NCBI GenBank assembly: GCA_007117185.1
Contig: SKHA01000148.1
Coordinates: forward strand, 1-7,860
Source: Spirochaeta sp.
GTDB lineage: Bacteria > Spirochaetota > Spirochaetia > DSM-27196 > Alkalispirochaetaceae
Direction: 5' to 3'
DNA: 7,860 bases
The notes under the pieces were generated by a model. It did no database searches, had not been told where the DNA came from, and saw only the letters and a program-made list of their open reading frames with translations. The translations under genes and the position numbers were made by a program. Every line of letters begins with the position of its first letter. The stretch's first letter is position 1. Shown here piece after piece: positions 1 to 5,812 of this stretch.

Positions 1-459
1 GTCAGCCGGCCCGAGGGCAATCGCGAGCGCTGGGGGGCGATCCTCCGGGAGGCGTGCCAGCAATGCGGACGGGCGGCGGTCCCCGACCTGGCGGAGATCC
101 ACACCCTGGCTCAGGTAGTCCAGTTGGCGGCTCTCCCGGAGCCGCATCAACCGGCATCGCAAGAGCCGCCGTGGTACGTCTTTCACGAGACAGCCCAGGA
201 CGTGCTGGAGGGGTGTGTTTCGGCGCCCGCTGGTGCAGCTGCGGCGTCCACTGGTGGTCCTGAGGTCATCCGGGCCCCGTGGCGCGTCCTGACCGGTCCG
301 GAAGGGGGGCTCGCCGCCGGTGAGGTGCAGAGGCTGTGCACTGTCGGCTGGCGTCTCCGGCGGCTCTCTCTACCGGTATTGCGGGCGGTTACTGCCGCAC
401 CGGCAGCTGTGGCTATTGTCCAGCACCTGCGAACCCACTACACTGCGGGGCCGGACTGA
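1..459 (+). CDS. rsmE: RsmE, 16S rRNA m3U1498 methyltransferase (5' truncated by window edge)
   Basis: The last 152 residues of a SPOUT-class RNA methyltransferase are present; the N-terminal PUA-like part lies outside the window. RsmE uses S-adenosylmethionine to methylate N3 of U1498 in 16S rRNA on the assembled 30S subunit. What is visible: the early segment ERWGAILREACQQCGRAAVP matches the family's Rw-EA-eQ-gR-vP pattern, and the SAM-binding trefoil-knot signature appears as LTGPEGGLAAGE. The closing LGxxILRTETA motif of the family is degraded to LSLPVLRAVTAAPAAVA, so the conserved acidic residue there is absent. A proline/alanine-rich linker of about 40 residues between the two parts is longer than I expect for the family. 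The stop is TGA at 457-459, 22 bp before the next gene on the same strand, which suggests co-transcription. The family call is confident; full activity is not proven because of the altered C-terminal motif. Confidence 0.88.
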   Translation, partial: VSRPEGNRERWGAILREACQQCGRAAVPDLAEIHTLAQVVQLAALPEPHQPASQEPPWYVFHETAQDVLEGCVSAPAGAAAASTGGPEVIRAPWRVLTGPEGGLAAGEVQRLCTVGWRLRRLSLPVLRAVTAAPAAVAIVQHLRTHYTAGPD

Positions 460-481
460 TCACACTGGTTGATGGAGGTAC

Positions 482-1189
482 ATGGCAGTGGCCTGCGCGG
501 AGCGTCTTTTTTTCGGCATTCCCATAGTTGCGGAGGCACCTCCCGACCTGGCGGACCGTTGGGGCTGTGCCCGGACAGGGCCGGGACTCCTGCTGTTTGC
601 CCGAAGCGCGCTGTTGTGGCGCCTGGTCCGAACGCGCCGGATCCGTGGTCTCATGACCGCAGGGCGGGACGCGGTGGCCCCTCTTGGCGGAATCGCCCGG
701 CGGCAGATCCGCATTGCCACCGGGTGCGCTACCGGGGACTACGTGCCGTTGCAGTCGGTTGTACGCATTCTGGCCCGGGCGGAAGCAGACAGCGCCACCG
801 TCTTTCTGGTTGATTCCGCCACTGATGCGCTTCGGAGTCTGGAAGGAAACACCCGGGACACCTTTCCGGGGTTGCGTGTGGTTGGCCGGGCTACCCTGAA
901 CCACCATATCGCTGACTCGGTGACCACGGCTATTCGCAAGGCGGAACCACGAATTGTCCTGGTGGGGTCTGCCAGGGGTCACGTACTGCGGTGGATCGCC
1001 GAAAGCATCGATGGGGTGGGGAACGCGCTGATCGTGATCGCCCCGGATGCGGTATCGCGGATGATTTCTCGCCGTGACGGCTCTCCCCTTACCTCGGCTA
1101 TTCTCCTTCCCCTGCGCATCCTCATGATTCCCGTACTCCTGATCCATCGGATCGCTCTGCATCGTCGTCAGAAAAAACGCCCAGTTTGA
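482..1189 (+). CDS. Divergent WecG/TagA/CpsF-like glycosyltransferase-fold protein
   Basis: A 235-residue protein. WecG/TagA/CpsF enzymes (GT26) transfer a sugar such as ManNAc(A) onto a lipid-linked acceptor during surface polymer synthesis. Seen here: the N-terminal GIPIV-x-APPDLADR (12-26) resembles the family's Gvpvd...al segment. Residues 106-189 follow the C-terminal Rossmann-like pattern: TVFLVDSATDALRSL, then FPGLRVVGRA, then IRKAEPRIVLVGSARGHVLRWI. The usual PDG motif and the GxPxQE motif are not recognisable; the latter position reads GSARGHV. The C-terminus (209-235) is hydrophobic then strongly basic, consistent with peripheral membrane association. The protein may therefore be non-catalytic or altered in substrate. 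The ATG lies only 3 nt after GGAGG (474-478), so GTG at 488, at 9 nt, is a plausible alternative start. The last 68 bp overlap the convergent fxsA-like gene. Family membership is moderate confidence; function is unassigned. Confidence 0.72.
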   Translation: MAVACAERLFFGIPIVAEAPPDLADRWGCARTGPGLLLFARSALLWRLVRTRRIRGLMTAGRDAVAPLGGIARRQIRIATGCATGDYVPLQSVVRILARAEADSATVFLVDSATDALRSLEGNTRDTFPGLRVVGRATLNHHIADSVTTAIRKAEPRIVLVGSARGHVLRWIAESIDGVGNALIVIAPDAVSRMISRRDGSPLTSAILLPLRILMIPVLLIHRIALHRRQKKRPV

Positions 1190-1667
1190 AGTACTCATAG
1201 ACAACCGCCAGGGTATCCCGGTATCGCCGGACAAAAAGCCAGCCGAAGATGTGACGCCCCGGGGGCAGATAGAGGATCAGGCCGAGGGCTCCCGAGGCGC
1301 TGCCGGGAATGATCAGCAGAATCGCGGCGATAACCACCGCCAGCAGCCGCGCGTAGTGCCGCGGGCGAAACCGACCCTCCCGTGCTTCCCGACGGATACG
1401 GCTCAACTGGTGATGTATCGAGTTCCCCAGCACAACGGCGGCCACGATCGCCACCGCCCCGTGAGCGGCCAGGGAAGCAAAGACTCCGATCCGGCGGGAT
1501 ACCAGAACCAGAATCCACCCATCCACCAGCATCAGCATCGCCAGCACGAGCATGTCCGCAAAGAGAAAGGCCAACTGTTCCCGGTTGGTAAATCGAAGGA
1601 GCCATTCCGGCTTCATCGCCTCATTGTAGTATTCACCAGCGTGTTGATGAAGCTCCCGAACCCCCAT
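1122..1667 (-). CDS. FxsA-family inner-membrane protein
   Basis: A 181-residue membrane protein from ATG at 1667. FxsA proteins are small multi-pass cytoplasmic-membrane proteins; in E. coli FxsA overproduction relieves F exclusion of phage T7, and the general cellular role is unknown. Hydrophobic segments lie at about 32-50, 52-80 and 106-136. The family hallmark is present near the end of the third segment: PGSASGALGLILYLPPGR (121-138), matching the PG-x(n)-GxxLxLPPxR pattern. After it comes FVRRYRD and a charged, acidic tail (SDDDAERSDGS). The start is uncertain: ATG 1667 has no Shine-Dalgarno sequence, TTG 1679 has none either, and ATG 1616 (residue 18) is preceded by GAGG but at only 2 nt. 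The N-terminus before the first membrane segment is longer than typical FxsA. Its 3' end overlaps the opposing gene by 68 bp. Confidence 0.75.
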   Translation of the reverse strand: MGVRELHQHAGEYYNEAMKPEWLLRFTNREQLAFLFADMLVLAMLMLVDGWILVLVSRRIGVFASLAAHGAVAIVAAVVLGNSIHHQLSRIRREAREGRFRPRHYARLLAVVIAAILLIIPGSASGALGLILYLPPGRHIFGWLFVRRYRDTLAVVYEYFKLGVFSDDDAERSDGSGVRES

Positions 1668-1683
1668 AATTTGTGACAAAAAA

Positions 1684-1713
1684 TGTATACATAGTTACGA
1701 TGATATGATACAA
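1684..1713 (-). promoter_or_regulatory. Candidate sigma-70-type promoter for the fxsA-like gene
   Basis: On the minus strand a TTGTAT hexamer (1713-1708) and TATACA (1689-1684) are separated by 18 bp, with TG directly before the -10. The start site would fall near 1677, 10 nt before ATG 1667. It physically overlaps the rightward promoter of the next gene, so the two could be mutually exclusive. The hexamers are only partial matches, hence low confidence. Confidence 0.35.
1701..1709 (+). promoter_or_regulatory. Candidate extended -10 promoter for the AAA+ activator gene
   Basis: TGATATGAT matches the extended -10 form TGnTATAAT with one mismatch in the hexamer (1704-1709). No -35 hexamer is visible at the proper distance, which is tolerated by extended -10 promoters. 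Transcription would start near 1716. The leader then carries a strong ribosome binding site, AAGGAAGG (1723-1730), 9 nt before ATG 1740. The surrounding gap is conspicuously AT-rich compared with the flanking genes. Confidence 0.4.
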
Positions 1714-1739
1714 ATATCTAAAAAGGAAGGATTTCCCTC

Positions 1740-2894
1740 ATGGTTCTGGTGATTTCATCCAACAGCGATCTTGTTGACCAGATTCACCTGGCCGTCAGGG
1801 GCCGGGCAGAACTGTTCGTGACCGCCAGTGTTGGCGTTGCCCGGCAGGCGTTTCTCAGGAATCCCCTCAAATGGCTGGCTGTGGCTGTGGATTTCAGCGA
1901 GTCCGAGGAAGAGCGGGTCAAGCTGGTGGCCCGCTTTGCCCGGGTGCAGCAGGGAGCGGTGATCATCGCTCTGGTCCAGGCCGGTCAGGTAGAGCTGGGG
2001 TTTGAGCTTGCCCACCACGGCGTCGATCTGTGCATACCCACCCCCACGTCCACCCGCCGGATTGCAACGGCTCTTCACGCTGCGGTGGCAGCGATCTCCC
2101 GCTTCCCCTCCGGACTCCCGGCGGGCGAACAGGAACGGATCAACGCCGCCCTGGTTCCCCTGGTTGGATCCAGTGAAGCGGTACAGGAGCTGCGGAGCAG
2201 GGTGGTCCGCGCCGCCCGGGGGGACGTACCGGTATTGGTGACCGGCGAGACCGGCTCGGGCAAGCAGATCGTCTCCCAGGTGATTCACAACCTGTCGGAT
2301 CGACGCGGCGGCCCCTTTGTAGATGTCAACGTCTGCGCAATAGCAGAGTCCCTCTTTGAAGCGGAGCTGTTCGGCTCGGTTCCCGGAGCGTTTACCGGGG
2401 CGGTGCGACGGGACGGATTTTTTCAGAGCGCCCACGGGGGTACCCTCTTTCTGGACGAGATCGGTGACCTTCCGCCGGCGTTACAACCAAAGATCCTCAA
2501 GGCAGTGGAAGCCCGGCAGGTGCGCCCGCTTGGTCAGGGTTCTCCCATCGCCGTCGACGTGAGGGTGGTCACGGCCACCAACCGCAACCTTGAGGCCCGG
2601 GTGCGGTGCGGAAGCTTTCGGGAGGACCTGTGGCACCGACTGGCGGGTATCGTCGTGGCGGTACCGCCGTTGCGGGAACGTCTGGAGGACATCAAACCGC
2701 TGTGCAGAGCGATCTTGCAGGACAGCCCCTTCCGGCACCTGACCCTGCGACCCGACGCGATCAGGGCGCTGCAGCACCACCGGTGGCTGGGGAATGTGCG
2801 TGAACTGCGGACAGTTCTGGAACGATCGGCAATCCAGCTCAGCGGTGCATCCATATCGGCAAGAGACCTGGTGTTTGATCGCACCCTGAGGTAG
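1740..2894 (+). CDS. Sigma-54-type AAA+ activator with degenerate receiver and no DNA-binding domain
   Basis: A 384-residue NtrC-family protein. Such ATPases form hexamers that contact sigma-54 RNA polymerase and drive open-complex formation. Residues 1-118 look like a receiver fold: strand VLVIS (2-6), Asp51 in WLAVAVD at the phosphoacceptor position, GVDLCIPTP at strand 5. However, the acidic pair is replaced by Ser6-Ser7 and the conserved Lys is Thr101, so normal phosphorylation is doubtful. The AAA+ domain (about 140-365) is intact: Walker A GETGSGK (169-175), GAFTGA loop (216-221), Walker B TLFLDE (235-240), sensor I with Asn281, arginine-finger region FREDLWHR (293-300), and sensor II GNVREL (351-356). 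The protein ends about 20 residues after the AAA+ domain, so the C-terminal Fis-type helix-turn-helix is missing. HTH-less activators such as Helicobacter FlgR are known, and work from solution. The gene is apparently monocistronic, followed at 16 bp by a convergent gene. Confidence 0.9.
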   Translation: MVLVISSNSDLVDQIHLAVRGRAELFVTASVGVARQAFLRNPLKWLAVAVDFSESEEERVKLVARFARVQQGAVIIALVQAGQVELGFELAHHGVDLCIPTPTSTRRIATALHAAVAAISRFPSGLPAGEQERINAALVPLVGSSEAVQELRSRVVRAARGDVPVLVTGETGSGKQIVSQVIHNLSDRRGGPFVDVNVCAIAESLFEAELFGSVPGAFTGAVRRDGFFQSAHGGTLFLDEIGDLPPALQPKILKAVEARQVRPLGQGSPIAVDVRVVTATNRNLEARVRCGSFREDLWHRLAGIVVAVPPLRERLEDIKPLCRAILQDSPFRHLTLRPDAIRALQHHRWLGNVRELRTVLERSAIQLSGASISARDLVFDRTLR

Positions 2895-2910
2895 CCCGGG
2901 GCTGAGCGGA

Positions 2911-3441
2911 TCAGGGCAGGGGGCGCACCTCGAAGGCAACGAGAACGGGCACCGGTGTACCATCGGAATCGATGTGTACATCCACCAGCTCAGCCGCCAC
3001 CAGCAACCGGCGCCCCCGCAGGATCAGATCCGGTCCGGGGTCACGGGGAGCCCGTTCCAACACCCTGCCGGAGAAGATCGGATCATCCAGGACCAGATAG
3101 GCCCGGTACATCTCCACTTCCTCTACGCCGCGCCAGGCGCCGCTGACCAGCTCGATCTCGGCGTAAAACTCGTCCTCCGAGTCCGCGTAGACCATGAGCG
3201 ACGCCGCTACCCCGTCCAGGACCAGGATACGCTGCCCCAGCCGGTCAAGCTCTTCAGGATTTGTCAGCGCACGGTTGATCGTGCCCAGGGAGCTTTGCAG
3301 ATCCACCAGCTGCCGGAACACATCGGGCCGAAACAGCTCCGAGAGTGTCGGTTCCTGAGCCCACACCGGCGGTGCAGCCAGCGCCGCCACCACAACAAGA
3401 GCGACTGCCAGTGCAGGTACCCTCGGATTAACGCGTTTCAT
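2911..3441 (-). CDS. Exported protein of unknown function
   Basis: A 176-residue protein that I do not recognise. ATG 3441 was chosen over TTG 3468 because it begins a textbook Sec signal peptide: basic MKR start, hydrophobic core (residues 10-23), and a VWA cleavage site predicting cleavage after Ala28, leaving a mature N-terminus QEPTLSE. There is no lipobox cysteine, so it should be periplasmic or released. The mature part begins with a predicted helical stretch (about 30-62), then alternating hydrophobic residues suggestive of beta strands: RILVLDGVAASLMVYAD, FYAEIELVSGAW, EMYRAYLVL, LLVAAELVDVHI, VLVAFEVRPLP. It is acidic overall. It has no cysteine in the mature chain and no membrane segment after the signal. 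It converges on the activator gene with a 16-bp gap and diverges from the SDR gene. The product is hypothetical, but export is well supported. Confidence 0.78.
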   Translation of the reverse strand: MKRVNPRVPALAVALVVVAALAAPPVWAQEPTLSELFRPDVFRQLVDLQSSLGTINRALTNPEELDRLGQRILVLDGVAASLMVYADSEDEFYAEIELVSGAWRGVEEVEMYRAYLVLDDPIFSGRVLERAPRDPGPDLILRGRRLLVAAELVDVHIDSDGTPVPVLVAFEVRPLP

Positions 3442-3448
3442 ACTTCGC

Positions 3449-3477
3449 AGTATACGAAGGACGACCAACGGTTACAA
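3449..3477 (-). promoter_or_regulatory. Sigma-70-type promoter giving a near-leaderless mRNA
   Basis: On the minus strand TTGTAA (3477-3472) and TATACT (3454-3449) are separated by exactly 17 bp. The hexamers match the consensus at 4/6 and 5/6. The predicted transcription start is at about 3442, immediately beside the ATG at 3441, and no Shine-Dalgarno sequence precedes that ATG. Confidence 0.6.
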
Positions 3478-3513
3478 CTGTTCAAAAAAGAATCCACGGA
3501 TTAGGATACACCC

Positions 3514-4272
3514 ATGGGCCTGCTAATTCGAGCTGATGCGCAGGGAACGCGCCTGCGTGGACGTCGTGCACTTGTTGTCGGTGGCAGTGGCGGAATTGGC
3601 CGGGCTGTCTCCTATATGCTCGCCGCTCAGGGGGCGTCGGTGGTAGTCCACGGCGGTCATGACGGGGAACGGCTGGACCAGGTCGTACGATACATCAAGA
3701 ATCACGGCGGGGTGGCCCGTAAGCTTCTCAAGCGGATAGACCGGGCGGCGGATTTTCTCCCGTCTCTGGAAGACATTGGAGATATCGATATCCTTGTGGT
3801 ATCTTTCGGACCGGTGTTTTACGGGTCCATCGAGCAGACGGATCCGGTTGAGTGGGCAAGACTGACGGAACTGAACCTCGTTCTCCCGGGAATTCTGGTT
3901 TCCCGGTTCCTGCCGCCGATGCAGCGTCGCCGGTGGGGACGAATCGTTTTGTTTGGCGGTCCCCGCAGCGCTCCTCAGGGAGGGTTCAGGGAGATCCCGG
4001 CGTACAGTGCTGCCAAGGCGGGGGTAGAGTCACTCTGTCGTTCCGCCGCGCGCTCCACCGGCAATGCCAACATTTCGATCAACGTTGTCTCTCCGGGGTA
4101 CGTGGACACAGAGTATCTTGACGATGCCACCAGGGAGGAGCTGCGTCGGCGTGCACCCCGAAAGACCCTTATCCCGCCGGAGCGGGTCGCCAGGATCGTA
4201 CGAAACCTGGTGTGTGCCGAAGAGCCTGACGTACACGGGGCGGTGATACCGGTGGATCAGGGGCTTGGTTAA
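3514..4272 (+). CDS. SDR-family oxidoreductase-like protein with altered active site
   Basis: A 252-residue classical-length short-chain dehydrogenase/reductase. These are soluble NAD(P)H-dependent Rossmann-fold enzymes. Seen: the cofactor glycine motif is VGGSGGIGRA (22-31), NNAG-equivalent strand 4 is VVSFGP, Asn121 sits in the helix-4 motif LTELNLVLPG, and the catalytic pair Tyr164/Lys168 lies in YSAAK. SPGYVDTEY (193-201) and the C-terminal VHGAVIPVDQGLG are typical of the FabG-like class. Odd: in the strand-5 segment IVLFGGPRSAPQGG (144-157) the serine usually written ISS is GG, so the catalytic Ser is missing unless Ser152 replaces it. VSFGP also departs from NxAG. Cofactor binding is plausible but substrate and activity cannot be predicted. 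ATG 3514 follows AGGA (3503-3506) at 7 nt. The gene is divergent from the exported-protein gene across a 72-bp gap and precedes the STAS operon. Confidence 0.85.
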   Translation: MGLLIRADAQGTRLRGRRALVVGGSGGIGRAVSYMLAAQGASVVVHGGHDGERLDQVVRYIKNHGGVARKLLKRIDRAADFLPSLEDIGDIDILVVSFGPVFYGSIEQTDPVEWARLTELNLVLPGILVSRFLPPMQRRRWGRIVLFGGPRSAPQGGFREIPAYSAAKAGVESLCRSAARSTGNANISINVVSPGYVDTEYLDDATREELRRRAPRKTLIPPERVARIVRNLVCAEEPDVHGAVIPVDQGLG

Positions 4273-4307
4273 TGGATATGGTTGTAGCTATTATGATCAT
4301 TGGCTAT

Positions 4308-4336
4308 TTGACAATACTGGCGCACGCGCCTACTAT
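4308..4336 (+). promoter_or_regulatory. Sigma-70-type promoter of the STAS operon
   Basis: A perfect -35 TTGACA (4308-4313), a 17-bp spacer and TACTAT (4331-4336, 4/6 match) form the best promoter in the window. Transcription would start near 4343, leaving a leader of about 24 nt. AGGGA (4359-4363), only 3 nt before ATG 4367, and AAGG further upstream are the candidate ribosome binding sites. An 8-bp palindrome ATGATCAT (4293-4300) lies just upstream. Confidence 0.62.
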
Positions 4337-4366
4337 GTAGAGATTAAACAAGGCAGATAGGGACGT

Positions 4367-4918
4367 ATGGGCAACAACGATATAGTACCGGGATTTGACG
4401 AAGAAAAGGACGAAAGCCTCAAGATCCGCCTGGATAAGGTGCCAAACGCCGAAGGCTGTCTGGTACTGTACCTTACCGGTTATATAGATACGTACAACTC
4501 AAATTTCTTCCAGAAGCGGGTGAATCGCGCTGTGGAAGCGGGTTTTGCCCGGCTCATCTTTCACTGCGGCGGTTTGAACTACGTCTCCAGTACCGGAATC
4601 GGTTCCTTTACCGCCTTTCTCAAGGCTGTCAAACCGAAAGGCGGCGATCTGGTTCTCCTTGAGATTCAGCCCAAAGTGTACGAAGTATTTCAGCTCCTTG
4701 GATTCTCACAGTTCTTCCATATCAAGGACAACCTGGATGACGCCGTTGCCCACTTCACCAAAGACGGCAAGGTACAGCGTTCGGAGATCTTCCCCAAGAT
4801 CTTCAAGTGTCCCATCTGCTCAACCAAGCTCAAGGCTTCAAAGCCCGGGCGGTTCCGATGCTCCAACTGCAAGACCATTCTGGCCATCGATGCAGCCGGG
4901 CAGGTCTTCCTCGGATAG
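4367..4918 (+). CDS. STAS-domain protein with C-terminal zinc ribbon
   Basis: A 183-residue protein resembling anti-sigma-factor antagonists. The STAS domain spans about residues 17-130: CLVLYLTGYIDTYNS is the first strand pair, and NYVSSTGIGSFTAF (71-84) matches the phosphorylation loop of SpoIIAA (DSSG). By this alignment Ser75 is the likely phospho-acceptor for an HPK/RsbW-like kinase, although the usual Asp before it is Ser74. After a short linker comes a four-cysteine zinc ribbon: CPIC (148-151) and CSNC (165-168), ending in ILAIDAAGQVFLG. A metal-binding tail on a stand-alone STAS protein is uncommon; I associate the arrangement with spirochaetes, from memory. No anti-sigma kinase or sigma factor gene is nearby, so the partner is unknown. 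It is first in a likely operon behind the 4308 promoter. Confidence 0.87.
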   Translation: MGNNDIVPGFDEEKDESLKIRLDKVPNAEGCLVLYLTGYIDTYNSNFFQKRVNRAVEAGFARLIFHCGGLNYVSSTGIGSFTAFLKAVKPKGGDLVLLEIQPKVYEVFQLLGFSQFFHIKDNLDDAVAHFTKDGKVQRSEIFPKIFKCPICSTKLKASKPGRFRCSNCKTILAIDAAGQVFLG

Positions 4919-4927
4919 CCCCTCCCT

Positions 4928-5110
4928 GTGTTTTCCCTGTTCTTCCGGGACAGAGAGCGTCGTCTCCTGTTTGAGCGAAACCGTGAGAAAATTCGCCACC
5001 TGCGTCTGCTCGCGGCGGTTGTCGCCGAGACACGACGCACCGAGCGTCTGGAACGTATGCAGCACAACCAGAGAGAACGGGAAATAGCGCGACTGACCCG
5101 GGAGGGCTGA
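4928..5110 (+). CDS. Small, very basic hypothetical protein
   Basis: A 60-residue protein I do not recognise. After a short hydrophobic start (MFSLFF) it is rich in Arg, Glu and Leu and is predicted to be a single charged, amphipathic helix or coiled coil (FERNREKIRHLRLLAAVVAETRRTERLERM, then further RE repeats). The GTG start has no ribosome binding site but lies 9 nt after, and in the same frame as, the stop of the STAS gene, so re-initiation or read-through could produce it. Its final codons (CGG GAG GGC) supply the GGAGG ribosome binding site for the following gene, a tight operon arrangement that argues it is real. Codon choice resembles its neighbours. Function is unknown; confidence is moderate because it is short. 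Confidence 0.55.
   Translation: MFSLFFRDRERRLLFERNREKIRHLRLLAAVVAETRRTERLERMQHNQREREIARLTREG
5101..5105 (+). promoter_or_regulatory. Ribosome binding site that argues for an earlier, ATC start of the winged-helix gene
   Basis: GGAGG sits inside the end of the small basic gene, 7 nt before ATC 5113. It is 28 nt from GTG 5134, too far to serve that codon, and the sequence directly before GTG is pyrimidine-rich with no ribosome binding site. Confidence 0.5.
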
Positions 5111-5133
5111 CAATCCACCGTTTTCTCTTTGCC

Positions 5134-5685
5134 GTGGACCGATCAGATTCTGCACGTCTTGCCGCTGAATACCTCACCGGCAACCCCCGGTGGGAGATTC
5201 TTGACAATCCCGCTGCGATCGACCACGCCGACCCCTCCGTCCGGGTTATTGTTGTCCCGGTGCCACTCCTGTCCACCCGGGACGGGAGGGCCGACAAGAC
5301 TGTCTCGGTTGTGGCGTACGGGTCTTCAGAACAGATCGTACGGGCGTTCTTCCTCGGTGCCGACGATTACCTCGCCGACCCCTGGACCGTTGTGGAACTG
5401 GAGACCCGGTGTCGTCGAATGATCCGTTTCGACGGCATCGTCGTTGACGACCGGGGAGATACCCGGGTGCTGGGGCGCAGCGAAGCAGAACTCTGGACAC
5501 TGCTGCAGCAGCACCGCGGGCGCGTGGTGGACCGGGAGACGATCATGGAGGTGTTGCATATTCCCGGTGGAAACGGCTCCCGGGCAGCGGACATGGCGGT
5601 GAATCGACTCCGGAAAGCCCTGGGTCCGCTGGCCGACCGTGTAGAGACGATCTATCGCCGGGGCTACCGTCTGCGGGAAGGATAA
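5134..5685 (+). CDS. OmpR-like winged-helix regulator with degenerate receiver
   Basis: A 183-residue version from GTG 5134; the gene probably begins 21 bp earlier (see the ATC finding). Residues 112-183 form an OmpR/PhoB-type winged helix: LGRSEAELWTLLQQHRGRVVDRETIMEVL matches the LTpkEfeLLxxLaxxpGrvvsReeL pattern, ADMAVNRLRKAL (152-163) is the recognition helix, and VETIYRRGYRL (170-180) is the closing wing. The N-terminal part is receiver-like, clearest at FFLGADDYLADPWTVVELETRCRRM (72-96), equivalent to GADDYLxKPF-ELxAR. The conserved Lys is Asp82, and strand 3 (VRVIVVPVP) has no phosphoacceptor Asp, so the receiver is probably phosphorylation-independent. No histidine kinase gene is nearby. 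It is likely the last gene of the STAS operon and a DNA-binding transcription factor. The DnaA-box region begins 16 bp after its stop. Confidence 0.85.
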   Translation: MDRSDSARLAAEYLTGNPRWEILDNPAAIDHADPSVRVIVVPVPLLSTRDGRADKTVSVVAYGSSEQIVRAFFLGADDYLADPWTVVELETRCRRMIRFDGIVVDDRGDTRVLGRSEAELWTLLQQHRGRVVDRETIMEVLHIPGGNGSRAADMAVNRLRKALGPLADRVETIYRRGYRLREG

Positions 5686-5701
5686 ATCCGGAGCGATGGA
5701 A

Positions 5702-5721
5702 AGTGGATAAGTTGTGGATAA
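5702..5721 (-). repeat. DnaA-box pair, left copy
   Basis: Two 9-mers on an 11-bp period: TTATCCACA (5721-5713) and TTATCCACT (5710-5702) on the minus strand. This 20-bp unit is 17/20 identical to the unit at 5926-5945, differing only at its first, seventh and eighteenth bases. Confidence 0.7.
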
Positions 5722-5812
5722 ATCCCGGGTTTGGGTCGTAATCGCACGCACCTTCCCTGATGTACCGAGTGTTCTGGTGGCGCCGGACCGAGTTTCGCCG
5801 AGAACTGTTTGC

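Noticed and set aside
413..1234. A 273-codon minus-strand open frame opposite the rsmE end and the WecG-like gene
   Set aside because: It is the antisense of a recognisable protein family, its translation is low-complexity and matches nothing familiar, and long antisense frames are expected in GC-rich DNA.
2884..2916. CCCTGA / TCAGGG inverted repeat at the convergent gene ends, as a possible terminator
   Set aside because: Six-bp arms with a 21-nt loop and no T-run on either strand; likely chance.
2974..3504. A 176-codon plus-strand open frame
   Set aside because: It is antisense to the exported protein, whose signal peptide and promoter make the minus strand the real one.
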